From: Pseudomonas sp. NFACC02
GTDB lineage: Bacteria; Pseudomonadota; Gammaproteobacteria; Pseudomonadales; Pseudomonadaceae
Length of the DNA stretch: 44,058 bases
Reading direction: 5' to 3'
Assembly: GCF_900110765.1 (NCBI RefSeq)
Contig: NZ_FOEO01000044.1
Coordinates: 1-44,058 of the forward strand
Shown: positions 8,573 through 17,587 of the stretch, in pieces
How the letters are laid out: each line of letters starts with the position of its first letter
Numbering within the stretch: the stretch's first letter is position 1
Position numbers and translations under genes: made by a program
Notes under the pieces: model-generated
Databases searched by the model: none
The model's input: the letters and a program-made list of their open reading frames with translations, nothing else
What the model was told of the DNA's origin: nothing

Positions 8573-10435
8573 ATGGCTCTACTGCAGATCGCCGAACCCG
8601 GCCAAAGTCCAAAACCTCATCAGCGCCGTCTGGCCGTCGGGATCGATCTCGGCACCACCAACTCGCTGGTGGCTGCGTTGCGCAGCGGCATCAGTGAACC
8701 GCTTCCCGATCAGAACGGCCAGGTCATCCTGCCGTCGGCGGTGCGCTACCACGCCGATCGCGTCGAAGTGGGCCAGGCGGCCAAAGACGCTGCCGCCACG
8801 GATCCCCTGAACACGATCATTTCGGTCAAGCGCCTGATGGGCCGCGGCATCTCCGACGTGAAGCATCTGGGTGAGCAACTGCCTTACCGCTTCATTGGCG
8901 GTGAATCGCACATGCCCTTCATCGAGACGATTCAGGGCGCCAAAAGCCCGGTCGAGGTGTCCGCCGATATCCTGAAGGTACTGCGTCAGCGTGCCGAAGC
9001 GACGCTGGGTGGCGATCTGGTCGGGGCGGTGATTACCGTGCCTGCCTATTTCGATGACGCTCAGCGGCAGGCGACCAAAGACGCTGCCAAGCTGGCGGGT
9101 TTGACTGTCCTGCGTTTGCTCAACGAGCCTACCGCGGCGGCCGTGGCGTACGGTCTGGACCAGAACGCCGAAGGCGTCGTGGCCATTTATGACCTGGGCG
9201 GCGGCACGTTTGATATTTCAATTCTGCGCCTGACCGGCGGTGTGTTCGAAGTCATGGCCACCGGTGGCGACAGCGCGCTGGGTGGTGACGATTTCGATCA
9301 CGCCATCGCCAGTTGGATCATCACTGAGGCCGGTCTTTCCGATGACCTCGATCCTTCTGCCCAGCGCAGCCTGATGCAGACCGCCTGTGCCGCCAAGGAA
9401 GCGCTGACGGACACTGACGCAGTCGACGTCGTGCACGGTGCATGGAGCGGCGTGCTCACCCGGGCCGCGTTCGACGCGCTGATCGAGCCGATGATTGCCC
9501 GCAGTCTCAAGGCCTGCCGTCGCGCTGTGCGTGACAGCGGCATCGAACTGGATGAAGTCGAAGCGGTGGTCATGGTCGGCGGTTCGACCCGTGTGCCCCG
9601 TGTCCGCGAAGCCGTTGCCGAGCTGTTTGGTCGTCAGCCATTGACCGAAATCGACCCGGATCAGGTGGTGGCCATTGGTGCCGCGATCCAGGCCGATACC
9701 CTGGCGGGTAACAAGCGTGATGGCGGCGAGCTGTTGCTGCTGGACGTGATTCCGCTGTCCCTTGGGCTTGAAACCATGGGCGGCCTGATGGAGAAGGTGA
9801 TCCCGCGCAACACCACGATCCCGGTGGCGCGCGCGCAAGAGTTCACCACCTATAAAGACGGCCAGTCGGCCATGATGATTCACGTGCTGCAAGGCGAGCG
9901 TGAACTGATCAGCGACTGCCGTTCACTGGCGCGTTTTGACCTGCGCGGCATCCCCGCCATGGTCGCGGGCGCTGCGAAGATTCGTGTCACCTTCCAGGTT
10001 GATGCCGACGGTCTGCTGAGCGTGTCCGCCCGCGAACTGGCGTCCGGTGTGGAATCCAGCATCCAGGTCAAGCCGTCCTACGGGCTGACCGACGGCGAAA
10101 TTGCTCGCATGCTCAAGGATTCGTTCCAGTACGCCGGCGATGACAAGGTCGCGCGTGTGCTTCGCGAGCAGCAGGTCGACGCCCAGCGTCTGATCGAAGC
10201 CGTCGAAGGTGCGCTGCAGGCCGATGGCGAGCGTTTGCTCGACGCCGAGGAGCGCATGGTCATCGAGATGCAGGTGGAAGAACTCCGTGAATTGATGAAG
10301 GGCACCGACGGTGCGGCCATCGAGCAGCAGACCAAGCGTCTGTCGCAGGTGACCGACGCCTTCGCGGCCCGCCGCCTGGACTCGACGGTGAAAGCCGCGT
10401 TGGCAGGGCGCAACCTGAATGAGATTGAGGAATAA
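8573..10435 (+). CDS. hscA: Fe-S assembly Hsp70 chaperone HscA
   Basis: HscA (620 residues) is the specialised Hsp70 that binds the LPPVK motif of IscU and drives cluster transfer with ATP. The N-terminal actin-like ATPase has GIDLGTTNSLVAAL (about 24-37), YDLGGGTFDISIL and VVMVGGSTRVPRVREAV. The C-terminal part is the substrate-binding domain with a helical lid. It lies 45 bases after hscB and 3 bases before fdx. Confidence 0.96.
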   Translation: MALLQIAEPGQSPKPHQRRLAVGIDLGTTNSLVAALRSGISEPLPDQNGQVILPSAVRYHADRVEVGQAAKDAAATDPLNTIISVKRLMGRGISDVKHLGEQLPYRFIGGESHMPFIETIQGAKSPVEVSADILKVLRQRAEATLGGDLVGAVITVPAYFDDAQRQATKDAAKLAGLTVLRLLNEPTAAAVAYGLDQNAEGVVAIYDLGGGTFDISILRLTGGVFEVMATGGDSALGGDDFDHAIASWIITEAGLSDDLDPSAQRSLMQTACAAKEALTDTDAVDVVHGAWSGVLTRAAFDALIEPMIARSLKACRRAVRDSGIELDEVEAVVMVGGSTRVPRVREAVAELFGRQPLTEIDPDQVVAIGAAIQADTLAGNKRDGGELLLLDVIPLSLGLETMGGLMEKVIPRNTTIPVARAQEFTTYKDGQSAMMIHVLQGERELISDCRSLARFDLRGIPAMVAGAAKIRVTFQVDADGLLSVSARELASGVESSIQVKPSYGLTDGEIARMLKDSFQYAGDDKVARVLREQQVDAQRLIEAVEGALQADGERLLDAEERMVIEMQVEELRELMKGTDGAAIEQQTKRLSQVTDAFAARRLDSTVKAALAGRNLNEIEE

Positions 10436-10438
10436 CTG

Positions 10439-10780
10439 ATGCCGCAGGTCATTTTTCTGCCACACGCCGAGCATTGCCCGGACGGTATGGTTGTCGAGGC
10501 CGAAACCGGCAAGTCGATTCTTGAAGTGGCACATGACAATCACATCGAAATCGAGAGTGCGTGCGGTGGTGTCTGTGCCTGCACCACGTGTCACTGCATC
10601 ATTCGCGAGGGTTTCAATTCCCTGGAAGAGGCCGACGAGCTGGAAGAGGACTATCTTGATCGTGCCTGGGGCCTTGAAGCGCAGTCGCGTCTGTCGTGCC
10701 AGGCGAAGGTCGGCACTGAAGACCTGACCGTCGAGATTCCGAAATATTCGCTTAACCATGCAGCCGAAGCGCCGCACTGA
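10439..10780 (+). CDS. fdx: [2Fe-2S] ferredoxin Fdx (ISC system)
   Basis: This adrenodoxin-type [2Fe-2S] ferredoxin of 113 residues supplies electrons during cluster assembly on IscU. Cluster ligands are C42, C48 and C51 (ESACGGVCACTTC) and C87 (LSCQAK). Acidic EEADELEEDYLD (about 63-74) is the usual partner-binding helix. It starts 3 bases after the hscA stop, so coupling to hscA is likely. Confidence 0.96.
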   Translation: MPQVIFLPHAEHCPDGMVVEAETGKSILEVAHDNHIEIESACGGVCACTTCHCIIREGFNSLEEADELEEDYLDRAWGLEAQSRLSCQAKVGTEDLTVEIPKYSLNHAAEAPH

Positions 10781-10793
10781 CCGAGGAGTTGTC

Positions 10794-10994
10794 ATGAGCT
10801 ACGGTTGGAATGATGTACAGCGTATCGCCGAGGAGTTGTATGAGGCTCATCCGGATACCGATCCGTATTCGGTCGGCTTCGTCAGGCTGCAGCAGATGAT
10901 CCAGCAACTGCCTGATTTCGATGACACCTCTGGCCGGGTCGGCGAGAAGGTGCTCGAAGCGGTTCAGACCCTTTGGGCCGCTGAAATAGACTGA
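10794..10994 (+). CDS. iscX: ISC accessory protein IscX
   Basis: IscX is a small acidic protein (66 residues) that binds IscS and iron and tunes desulfurase activity. I chose ATG 10794 (MSYGWNDVQRIAEEL) with GAGGAG upstream. An in-frame start at 10758 lies inside fdx and would add unrelated residues. The conserved DPYSVGFVRLQQMI is visible. It is the last gene before the operon-end hairpin at 11024-11054. Confidence 0.94.
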   Translation: MSYGWNDVQRIAEELYEAHPDTDPYSVGFVRLQQMIQQLPDFDDTSGRVGEKVLEAVQTLWAAEID

Positions 10995-11023
10995 TCATCT
11001 TTGCACGTTAGGCAATACACCAG

Positions 11024-11054
11024 AACCCGCGTATAATTCGCGGGTTTAATTTTT
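11024..11054 (+). terminator. isc operon terminator hairpin carrying a -10 hexamer in its loop
   Basis: AACCCGCG (11024-11031) pairs perfectly with CGCGGGTT (11039-11046) and is followed by TAATTTTT, an intrinsic terminator. The 7-base loop is TATAATT, so a perfect -10 hexamer (11032-11037) sits between the arms. A weak -35-like TTAGGC at 11008-11013 with an 18-base spacer would complete an ndk promoter. The element may act both as isc terminator and as ndk promoter. Confidence 0.72.
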
Positions 11055-11084
11055 CGCAACAATCACTGTTTCTGGAGTTACACC

Positions 11085-11510
11085 ATGGCTGTTCAACGTA
11101 CTTTCTCGATCATCAAGCCTGACGCCGTTGCAAAAGGCGCTGCCGGCGAAATCGTTACCCGTTTCGAAAAGGCTGGTCTGAAAGTGGTCGCCTCGAAAAT
11201 GAAGCAACTGTCCAAAGCCGAAGCCGAAGGTTTCTACGCTGAGCACAGCGCCCGTGGTTTCTTCGGTGACCTGGTTGCTTTCATGACTTCCGGTCCGGTT
11301 ATCGTTCAGGTTCTGGAAGGCGAAAACGCTATCCTGAAGAACCGTGAGCTGATGGGCGCTACCAACCCTAAAGAAGCCGCTGCCGGCACCATCCGTGCTG
11401 ACTTCGCCGAGTCCATCGACGCCAACGCTGTTCACGGCTCCGACTCCGAAGCGGCTGCTGCTCGCGAAATCGCTTACTTCTTCGCTGCTACCGAGGTAAC
11501 CACTCGCTAA
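11085..11510 (+). CDS. ndk: Nucleoside diphosphate kinase
   Basis: Ndk (141 residues) transfers the gamma phosphate between nucleoside triphosphates and diphosphates through a phosphohistidine. The active His is H117 in NAVHGSDS. The N-terminal RTFSIIKPDAVAKG and ATNPKEAAAGTIRADF are family signatures. CTGGAG precedes the ATG at 11085. Its probable promoter overlaps the isc terminator. Confidence 0.97.
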   Translation: MAVQRTFSIIKPDAVAKGAAGEIVTRFEKAGLKVVASKMKQLSKAEAEGFYAEHSARGFFGDLVAFMTSGPVIVQVLEGENAILKNRELMGATNPKEAAAGTIRADFAESIDANAVHGSDSEAAAAREIAYFFAATEVTTR

Positions 11511-11534
11511 GCTGCTGCGAGTGAGGGTGAATCC

Positions 11535-12683
11535 ATGACTGATACCACTGGCAAAATCAACCTGTTGGGTCTGACCCAGCCGGAAATGGAAAAATTCTTC
11601 GAGTCCATCGGGGAGAAACGCTTCCGCGCCGGTCAGGTCATGAAGTGGATTCACCATTTTGGCGTCGATAATTTCGAGGCCATGACGAACGTCGGCAAGG
11701 CGCTGCGCGAAAAGCTCGAGCGTCGTGCCGAAATTCGGGGTCCTGAAGTCGTCAGCGAGGACATTTCCAGCGACGGTACCCGTAAATGGGTCGTTCGCGT
11801 GGCGTCCGGCAGCTGCGTCGAGACCGTCTACATTCCGCAAGGCAAACGCGGCACCCTGTGTGTTTCGTCCCAGGCGGGCTGCGCGCTGGATTGCAGTTTC
11901 TGCTCTACCGGCAAGCAAGGTTTCAACAGCAACCTCACCGCCGCCGAAGTCATCGGTCAGGTGTGGATTGCCAACAAATCCTTCGGCAGTGTCCCGGCGA
12001 CCGTCGACCGTGCCATCACCAATGTGGTGATGATGGGCATGGGCGAGCCATTGCTGAACTTCGACAATGTCATTTCCGCCATGCATCTGATGATGGATGA
12101 CTTCGGCTATGGCATTTCCAAACGCCGGGTGACCCTGTCAACCTCGGGCGTGGTACCCATGATCGATGAGCTGGCCAAGCACATTGACGTTTCGCTGGCC
12201 CTGTCGCTGCACGCGCCCAACGACGCGCTGCGCAACCAGTTGGTGCCGATCAACAAGAAGTACCCGTTGAAAATGCTGCTCGAGTCTTGCCGCAATTACA
12301 TGTCGGCACTGGGCGAGAAGCGCGTTCTGACCATCGAGTACACGCTGCTCAAGGACATCAACGACCGTCCGGAGCACGCCATCGAGATGATCGAATTGCT
12401 CAAGGACACGCCGTGCAAGATCAACCTGATTCCGTTCAACCCGTTTCCGCATTCGGGGTATGAGCGTCCCAGCAACAACGCGATCCGTCGTTTCCAGGAT
12501 CTGCTGCATCAAGCTGGGTATAACGTCACCGTGCGCACCACGCGCGGTGAGGACATCGATGCTGCCTGTGGCCAGTTGGTCGGGCAGGTAATGGACCGCA
12601 CGCGTCGCAGCGAACGTTACATCGCTGTGCGTGAGCTCAGTGCCGACTCCGAAGGGACTCAGGTCGCTGCGGCCCGCACCTGA
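11535..12683 (+). CDS. rlmN: 23S rRNA/tRNA adenine-C2 methyltransferase RlmN
   Basis: This radical SAM enzyme of 382 residues methylates C2 of A2503 in 23S rRNA and A37 in a subset of tRNAs. The CxxxCxxC cluster motif is at C116, C120 and C123 (AGCALDCSFCSTG). The C-terminal TTRGEDIDAACGQL carries the cysteine used in the methyl-transfer intermediate. It lies 24 bases after ndk and starts the rlmN-pilF-rodZ-ispG-hisS run. Confidence 0.96.
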   Translation: MTDTTGKINLLGLTQPEMEKFFESIGEKRFRAGQVMKWIHHFGVDNFEAMTNVGKALREKLERRAEIRGPEVVSEDISSDGTRKWVVRVASGSCVETVYIPQGKRGTLCVSSQAGCALDCSFCSTGKQGFNSNLTAAEVIGQVWIANKSFGSVPATVDRAITNVVMMGMGEPLLNFDNVISAMHLMMDDFGYGISKRRVTLSTSGVVPMIDELAKHIDVSLALSLHAPNDALRNQLVPINKKYPLKMLLESCRNYMSALGEKRVLTIEYTLLKDINDRPEHAIEMIELLKDTPCKINLIPFNPFPHSGYERPSNNAIRRFQDLLHQAGYNVTVRTTRGEDIDAACGQLVGQVMDRTRRSERYIAVRELSADSEGTQVAAART

Positions 12684-12709
12684 CTGCGAACTTGACTGAG
12701 AGGATCTCT

Positions 12710-13468
12710 ATGTCCCTGCGCGCTGCGCTGCTGCTGTGTTTTGCCACGTTACTGGTGGGGTGTGTGTCCACCGGCAACGTCGATCCGCTGAGTACCGGCA
12801 AGGGACGTGAAGAGGCTCGTCATGCGTATGTGCAGTTGGGCCTGGGTTATCTGCAGCAAGGCCAGATGGAGCGGGCGAAAGCCCCGCTGAAAAAAGCGCT
12901 GGAGCTGGACAGTTCGGACGCTGACGCAAACGCTGCCTTGGGGCTCGTGTTCCAGGCCGAACTCGAACCTGAACTGGCCAATGAGTATTACACCAAGGCG
13001 CTGGCCTCACGTCCCAAGGACGCTCGCATCCTCAACAACTACGGTGGTTTTCTTTACGAGCAGAAGCGCTACAAGGAAGCTTATGAGCGCTTTCAGCAGG
13101 CCGCCGATGATAATCTCTACGCCGAGCGCGCCAGGGTTTTCGAGAATCTGGGCCTGACGTCCCTGAAGCTTGGAAATCGTGACGCAGCGCTGGAAGAATT
13201 CACCAAAGCCTTGAGGCTTGATCGTCAACAACCTCGCGCGTTGCTGGAAATGGCTGAGTTGTCTTACGAAGACAGGCATTATGTGCCGGCGCGTGACTAT
13301 TACGACCGTTTCAGCCAGCTTAGCGAGCAGAATGCACGTAGCCTGTTGCTGGGCACACGGCTCGCGAAGATTTATGACGATCGCAACAAGGCAGCCAGTT
13401 ATGGCCTGCAACTAAAAAGACTCTATCCCGGTACGCCGGAATATCAGCAATACCTGTCGGAGCAATGA
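12710..13468 (+). CDS. pilF: Type IV pilus biogenesis lipoprotein PilF/PilW
   Basis: This outer-membrane lipoprotein (252 residues) acts as pilotin for the PilQ secretin in type IV pili. The signal peptide ends in a lipobox (LLVGC, Cys about 18), and the mature part is a chain of TPR repeats (HAYVQLGLGYLQQGQMERAK, DADANAALGLVFQ, NNYGGFLYEQKRYKEAY and more). I chose ATG 12710 because GAGAGGATC lies just before it. A TTG at 12692 is in frame, but the ribosome-binding site would then be inside the gene. The stop overlaps the rodZ start. Confidence 0.92.
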   Translation: MSLRAALLLCFATLLVGCVSTGNVDPLSTGKGREEARHAYVQLGLGYLQQGQMERAKAPLKKALELDSSDADANAALGLVFQAELEPELANEYYTKALASRPKDARILNNYGGFLYEQKRYKEAYERFQQAADDNLYAERARVFENLGLTSLKLGNRDAALEEFTKALRLDRQQPRALLEMAELSYEDRHYVPARDYYDRFSQLSEQNARSLLLGTRLAKIYDDRNKAASYGLQLKRLYPGTPEYQQYLSEQ

Positions 13469-14484
13469 TGAAAGCGGCGCATCCCGAAGTTGTAGCAGCC
13501 ACTCGCAGGAACCCTGGTGAAACGTTGCGCCAGGCTCGCGAGAGTAGAAACTGGTCGCTGCCAGATGTGGCTTTGAGGCTGAACCTCACCGCGACTTCCC
13601 TGGGTTATGTGGAGGCGGGCGATTTTGACAAGCTCCCCGGCCATACCTTTGCCCGGGGTTACATTCGCGCCTACGCAAAACTGATGGGCCTGGATCAGGC
13701 TGCGCTGGTCAGTGAGTTCGACCAGTACACCGGCACGGACGGCAAGGGCAGCAATGTCCATGCCCTGGGTCGCATCGAAGAACCTGTGCGTCTTTCCCAC
13801 AATATCCTGCGCATTGTCAGCCTGTTGCTGCTGATTGCACTGATCGGCGGCGGTTTTGTCTGGTGGCAGGATCAGGCCACCTTGCGCGGCAAAGAGCCGA
13901 CGAATCTGGGTATGGAACACGTCGAAGTCGAAAGCGCCGACGGCACTACGCAGATTCACCCGCTGGACGAGCCGGAAGATCAGGCGGTCACTGATGCTCA
14001 GGACAACGCATCGGCGCCATTGCCGTTGAATAATGCCGAGCCGGTCACGGCAGCACCGACGACGCCAGCTGCACCGACCACCACCGCGCCCGCCACGAGT
14101 GCAACGGCGCCTGCGCATGGCACTGCTGCCACGCCTGCCGCTCCTGCGCATACCGCGCCGACGACGCCTGCCACATCAACCGTACCGGCGCCTGCCGCTG
14201 CACAAACGCCAGCCGCCACGGAGGCTGCGCCGGTTCCTGCCGGTGCCGGCCAGGTGCATATCGCGTTCAGCGCCGATTGCTGGTTTCAGATCACCGACGG
14301 TAACGGCAAGGTGCTGGCCAGTGGCCTCAAGCGTTCTGGCGACAGCGTCGATGTCAGCGGCAAGCCGCCTATGGCGGTGCGACTGGGCGTGGCCCGCGCT
14401 GCACAGGTCAGCTACAACGGTCAGCCGGTCGACGTCGCACCTTTCACTTCGGGCCAGACGGCTCGCATGAAACTGGGGCAATAA
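13465..14484 (+). CDS. rodZ: Cytoskeleton/cell-shape protein RodZ
   Basis: RodZ links MreB filaments to the wall-synthesis machinery. The 339-residue protein has an N-terminal Cro-type helix-turn-helix (GETLRQARESRNWSLPDVAL, about 18-85), one transmembrane helix (about 113-134, NILRIVSLLLLIALIGGGFVWW region), a low-complexity Ala/Pro/Thr linker (about 190-255) and a C-terminal DUF4115 domain (HIAFSADCWFQITDGNGKV...). The start overlaps the pilF stop (ATGATGA). The repeat-rich linker is the part most likely to vary between strains. Confidence 0.92.
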   Translation: MMKAAHPEVVAATRRNPGETLRQARESRNWSLPDVALRLNLTATSLGYVEAGDFDKLPGHTFARGYIRAYAKLMGLDQAALVSEFDQYTGTDGKGSNVHALGRIEEPVRLSHNILRIVSLLLLIALIGGGFVWWQDQATLRGKEPTNLGMEHVEVESADGTTQIHPLDEPEDQAVTDAQDNASAPLPLNNAEPVTAAPTTPAAPTTTAPATSATAPAHGTAATPAAPAHTAPTTPATSTVPAPAAAQTPAATEAAPVPAGAGQVHIAFSADCWFQITDGNGKVLASGLKRSGDSVDVSGKPPMAVRLGVARAAQVSYNGQPVDVAPFTSGQTARMKLGQ

Positions 14485-14487
14485 GTC

Positions 14488-15597
14488 ATGCACGGCGAAT
14501 CTCCGATCAAACGTCGCGAATCTCGTAAAATCTGGGTCGGCTCGGTGCCGGTCGGTGGTGATGCGCCGATCGCGGTACAGAGCATGACCAACAGCGACAC
14601 CAACGACGTCGCTGCAACCGTCGCTCAGATCAACCGTCTGGAAGCCGCAGGCGTGGACATCGTCCGCGTTTCCGTCCCGGACATGGACGCCGCCGAGGCG
14701 TTCGGTCGTATCAAGCAACTGGTCAAGGTGCCTCTGGTCGCCGACATCCACTTCGACTACAAGATCGCGCTGCGCGTCGCCGAGCTGGGTGTCGATTGTC
14801 TGCGGATCAACCCGGGCAACATTGGCCGTGAAGATCGCGTGCGCGCGGTGGTTGATGCCGCGCGTGATCGCGGTATTCCGATTCGTATCGGCGTCAACGC
14901 CGGCTCGCTGGAAAAAGACCTGCAGAAGAAATACGGCGAACCGACGCCGGCGGCGCTGGTCGAGTCCGCGTTGCGCCATGTCGAGCACCTGGATCGCCTG
15001 GATTTCCAGGACTTCAAGGTCAGCGTGAAGGCGTCCGATGTGTTCATGGCCGTTGAAGCCTACCGTCTGCTGGCCAAACAAATCGTCCAGCCATTGCACC
15101 TTGGCATCACCGAAGCCGGTGGATTGCGTTCAGGCACAGTGAAATCGGCCGTCGGCCTAGGTATGCTGCTGGCCGAAGGAATCGGCGATACCATCCGTAT
15201 CTCGCTGGCCGCTGATCCCGTCGAGGAAGTGAAGGTCGGTTACGACATCCTCAAGTCGCTGCACCTGCGTTCCCGTGGCATCAACTTCATCGCCTGCCCG
15301 AGTTGCTCGCGGCAGAACTTCGATGTGGTCAAGACCATGAACGAGCTGGAAGGGCGTCTTGAGGATCTGCTGGTCCCGCTCGATGTCGCGGTGATCGGTT
15401 GTGTGGTGAACGGACCGGGGGAAGCCAAGGAAGCCCATATCGGCCTCACCGGCGGCACACCGAACCTGATCTACATCGATGGCAAGCCGTCGCAAAAACT
15501 GACCAATGACAATCTCGTGGACGAGCTTGAGCGCTTGATTCGCGAGAAAGCGGCCGAAAAGGCCCAGGCCGACGCAGCGCTGATCGTTCGCGGCTAA
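14488..15597 (+). CDS. ispG: 4-hydroxy-3-methylbut-2-enyl diphosphate synthase IspG
   Basis: IspG (GcpE, 369 residues) is the [4Fe-4S] enzyme converting MEcPP to HMBPP in the MEP isoprenoid pathway. It has the TIM-barrel N-terminal half (VGGDAPIAVQSMTNSDTNDV) and the cluster-binding C-terminal half with CPSCSRQNFD and IGCVVNGPGEAKEAHIG. It starts 3 bases after rodZ, within the same run as hisS. It is an obvious client of the isc system encoded upstream. Confidence 0.96.
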   Translation: MHGESPIKRRESRKIWVGSVPVGGDAPIAVQSMTNSDTNDVAATVAQINRLEAAGVDIVRVSVPDMDAAEAFGRIKQLVKVPLVADIHFDYKIALRVAELGVDCLRINPGNIGREDRVRAVVDAARDRGIPIRIGVNAGSLEKDLQKKYGEPTPAALVESALRHVEHLDRLDFQDFKVSVKASDVFMAVEAYRLLAKQIVQPLHLGITEAGGLRSGTVKSAVGLGMLLAEGIGDTIRISLAADPVEEVKVGYDILKSLHLRSRGINFIACPSCSRQNFDVVKTMNELEGRLEDLLVPLDVAVIGCVVNGPGEAKEAHIGLTGGTPNLIYIDGKPSQKLTNDNLVDELERLIREKAAEKAQADAALIVRG

Positions 15598-15618
15598 CCC
15601 CGTTTCCAAGGAATATTT

Positions 15619-16908
15619 GTGAGTAAGTCTCTGCAAGCCATTCGTGGCATGAACGACATCCTGCCGGATCAGACGCCGCTGTGGCGCTATTTCGAAGGCA
15701 CCGTATCGCGTTTGCTGGATAACTACGGTTATCGCCAGATCCGCATGCCGATCGTCGAGTTCACCGAGCTGTTCAAGCGCTCCATCGGCGAAGTGACCGA
15801 CATCGTCGAGAAAGAGATGTACACCTTCGCCGACCGTAACGGCGACTCGCTGACCCTGCGGCCTGAAGGCACGGCGGCATGCGTGCGTGCGGTGCTCGAG
15901 CACGGCATTACCGGCGGTGGTCAGGTCCAGAAGCTCTGGTACATCGGCCCGATGTTCCGCCACGAACGTCCGCAGAAAGGCCGTTATCGCCAGTTCCACC
16001 AGATCGGCTGCGAAGTGTTCAACCTCGACGGTCCGGACATCGATGCCGAGCTGATCGTGCTGACCTGGCGCCTTTGGGGCCTGTTGGGTATCCGCAACGC
16101 GGTCAAGCTCGAACTCAACAGCCTGGGCACCAGCGAAGCGCGTGCCCGTTACCGCGAAGCGCTGGTCGAGTACCTCTCGGCCCGTCTCGAACAACTGGAC
16201 GAAGACAGCCAGCGCCGTCTGAAAACCAACCCGCTGCGGGTGCTCGACACCAAACACCCTGAAACCCAGGCTGTGCTGGTCGATGCGCCGAAGCTGGCGG
16301 ACTATCTGGATGACGAGTCGCGCGTTCACTTCGAAGGCCTCAAGGCGCGTCTCGACGCGGCCGGCATTCCTTACGTGATCAACCCGAAACTGGTTCGTGG
16401 TCTGGATTACTACAGCAAGACCGTTTTTGAGTGGGTCACCGATCAACTCGGTGCCCAGGGCACGGTCTGCGCGGGCGGTCGTTACGACGGTCTGGTCGAG
16501 CAGATGGGCGGCAAGCCGACCACGGGCGTCGGTTTCGCCATGGGCATCGAGCGCCTGGTGTTGCTGCTGGAAACCCTGGAGCAGGTCCCGGAAGACATTT
16601 CGCGCACCATCGACGTGTACGTCTGTGCCTTTGGCGAAGCCGCAGAGCTCGCCGCGCTGGCATTGTCGGAACGTCTGCGTGATCAGGTACCGAACCTGCG
16701 TCTGCAGGTCAACGCCGGCGCTGGCAGCTTCAAGAGCCAGTTCAAGAAAGCCGACAAGAGCGGCGCGTTGTACGCGTTGATTCTCGGTGACGAAGAGCTG
16801 GCTCGCAAGGAAGTGGGCGTCAAGCCTCTGCGCGGTCAGGGCGAACAACAAAATATTGCCTGGGATGCTCTTTCCGAGCACCTGGCCACCTGCATCGTGC
16901 AGGGTTGA
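15619..16908 (+). CDS. hisS: Histidyl-tRNA synthetase
   Basis: This class II aminoacyl-tRNA synthetase (429 residues) charges tRNA-His. Motif 2 region MFRHERPQKGRYRQFHQIGCE, the histidine-A signature LVRGLDYYSKTVFEW and the C-terminal anticodon-binding domain are visible. The start is GTG 15619 with AAGGAATA upstream. Length matches the family. Confidence 0.97.
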   Translation: MSKSLQAIRGMNDILPDQTPLWRYFEGTVSRLLDNYGYRQIRMPIVEFTELFKRSIGEVTDIVEKEMYTFADRNGDSLTLRPEGTAACVRAVLEHGITGGGQVQKLWYIGPMFRHERPQKGRYRQFHQIGCEVFNLDGPDIDAELIVLTWRLWGLLGIRNAVKLELNSLGTSEARARYREALVEYLSARLEQLDEDSQRRLKTNPLRVLDTKHPETQAVLVDAPKLADYLDDESRVHFEGLKARLDAAGIPYVINPKLVRGLDYYSKTVFEWVTDQLGAQGTVCAGGRYDGLVEQMGGKPTTGVGFAMGIERLVLLLETLEQVPEDISRTIDVYVCAFGEAAELAALALSERLRDQVPNLRLQVNAGAGSFKSQFKKADKSGALYALILGDEELARKEVGVKPLRGQGEQQNIAWDALSEHLATCIVQG

Positions 16909-16944
16909 AGCTGATAAACAGCCGAATCAGATAGGAGTATTGGG

Positions 16945-17586
16945 GTGTCGAGTACCGATGATGAACAGCTGGCGGCGGTAAAAGACTGGTGGCAGCGTAA
17001 CGGCAAGCCCTTGGTCACCGGCGGTCTGCTCGCGGTGATCGTGGTGTTGGGCTGGCAAGCCTGGCACCGCTATCAGAACAACCAGGCACAAGGTGCTTCG
17101 GCCCTGTATCAACAGTTGCTGGAAACAGCCTTGACCCCAAGCGGGCAGGCCGATGCCGGTCGTGTCGCGGAGATTGCCGGCAAGCTGAAAAGCGAATTCG
17201 GTGGCACCGCCTACGCCCAGTACGGCAGTCTGTTCGTGGCCAAGGTGGCGGTGGAAACCGGCAAGCTGGACGACGCTGCAAGCGAACTGAAAGCGGTCAA
17301 TGACAAACCGGCCAACCCGACATTGGGTGAAATCGCCCGTCAGCGTCTGGCTCGCGTGCTCGCGGCGCAGAACAAGCCAGAAGACGCGCTGAAGCTGCTG
17401 GACGGTCAGGTCGACAAGGCCTTCGCCGCCAGCCGTGAGGAGTTGCGTGGCGATCTGCTGGTTCAGCTGGGTCGCACCGACGACGCTTATGCTGCATACA
17501 AAAAGGCCAAGGCTGCGCTGTCCGAAGAAGCGGCAGTGGGTGGCTTGCAAATGAAGCTCGACGATCTGGCGAAAGGGGATGCGTGA
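16945..17586 (+). CDS. yfgM: YfgM family TPR protein (SecYEG-associated)
   Basis: This 213-residue inner-membrane protein has an N-terminal cytoplasmic stretch, one transmembrane helix (about 23-40, VTGGLLAVIVVLGWQAW) and a periplasmic TPR domain. In E. coli YfgM associates with the SecYEG translocon and PpiD and helps periplasmic chaperoning. A GTG start at 16945 follows TAGGAGTATTG. The gene is immediately upstream of bamB, as in Enterobacteria. Confidence 0.9.
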   Translation: MSSTDDEQLAAVKDWWQRNGKPLVTGGLLAVIVVLGWQAWHRYQNNQAQGASALYQQLLETALTPSGQADAGRVAEIAGKLKSEFGGTAYAQYGSLFVAKVAVETGKLDDAASELKAVNDKPANPTLGEIARQRLARVLAAQNKPEDALKLLDGQVDKAFAASREELRGDLLVQLGRTDDAYAAYKKAKAALSEEAAVGGLQMKLDDLAKGDA

Positions 17587-17587
17587 C

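Noticed and set aside
15157..16881. Long minus-strand frame opposite ispG and hisS
   Set aside because: Spans the antisense of two unrelated core genes, which a real gene would not do here.
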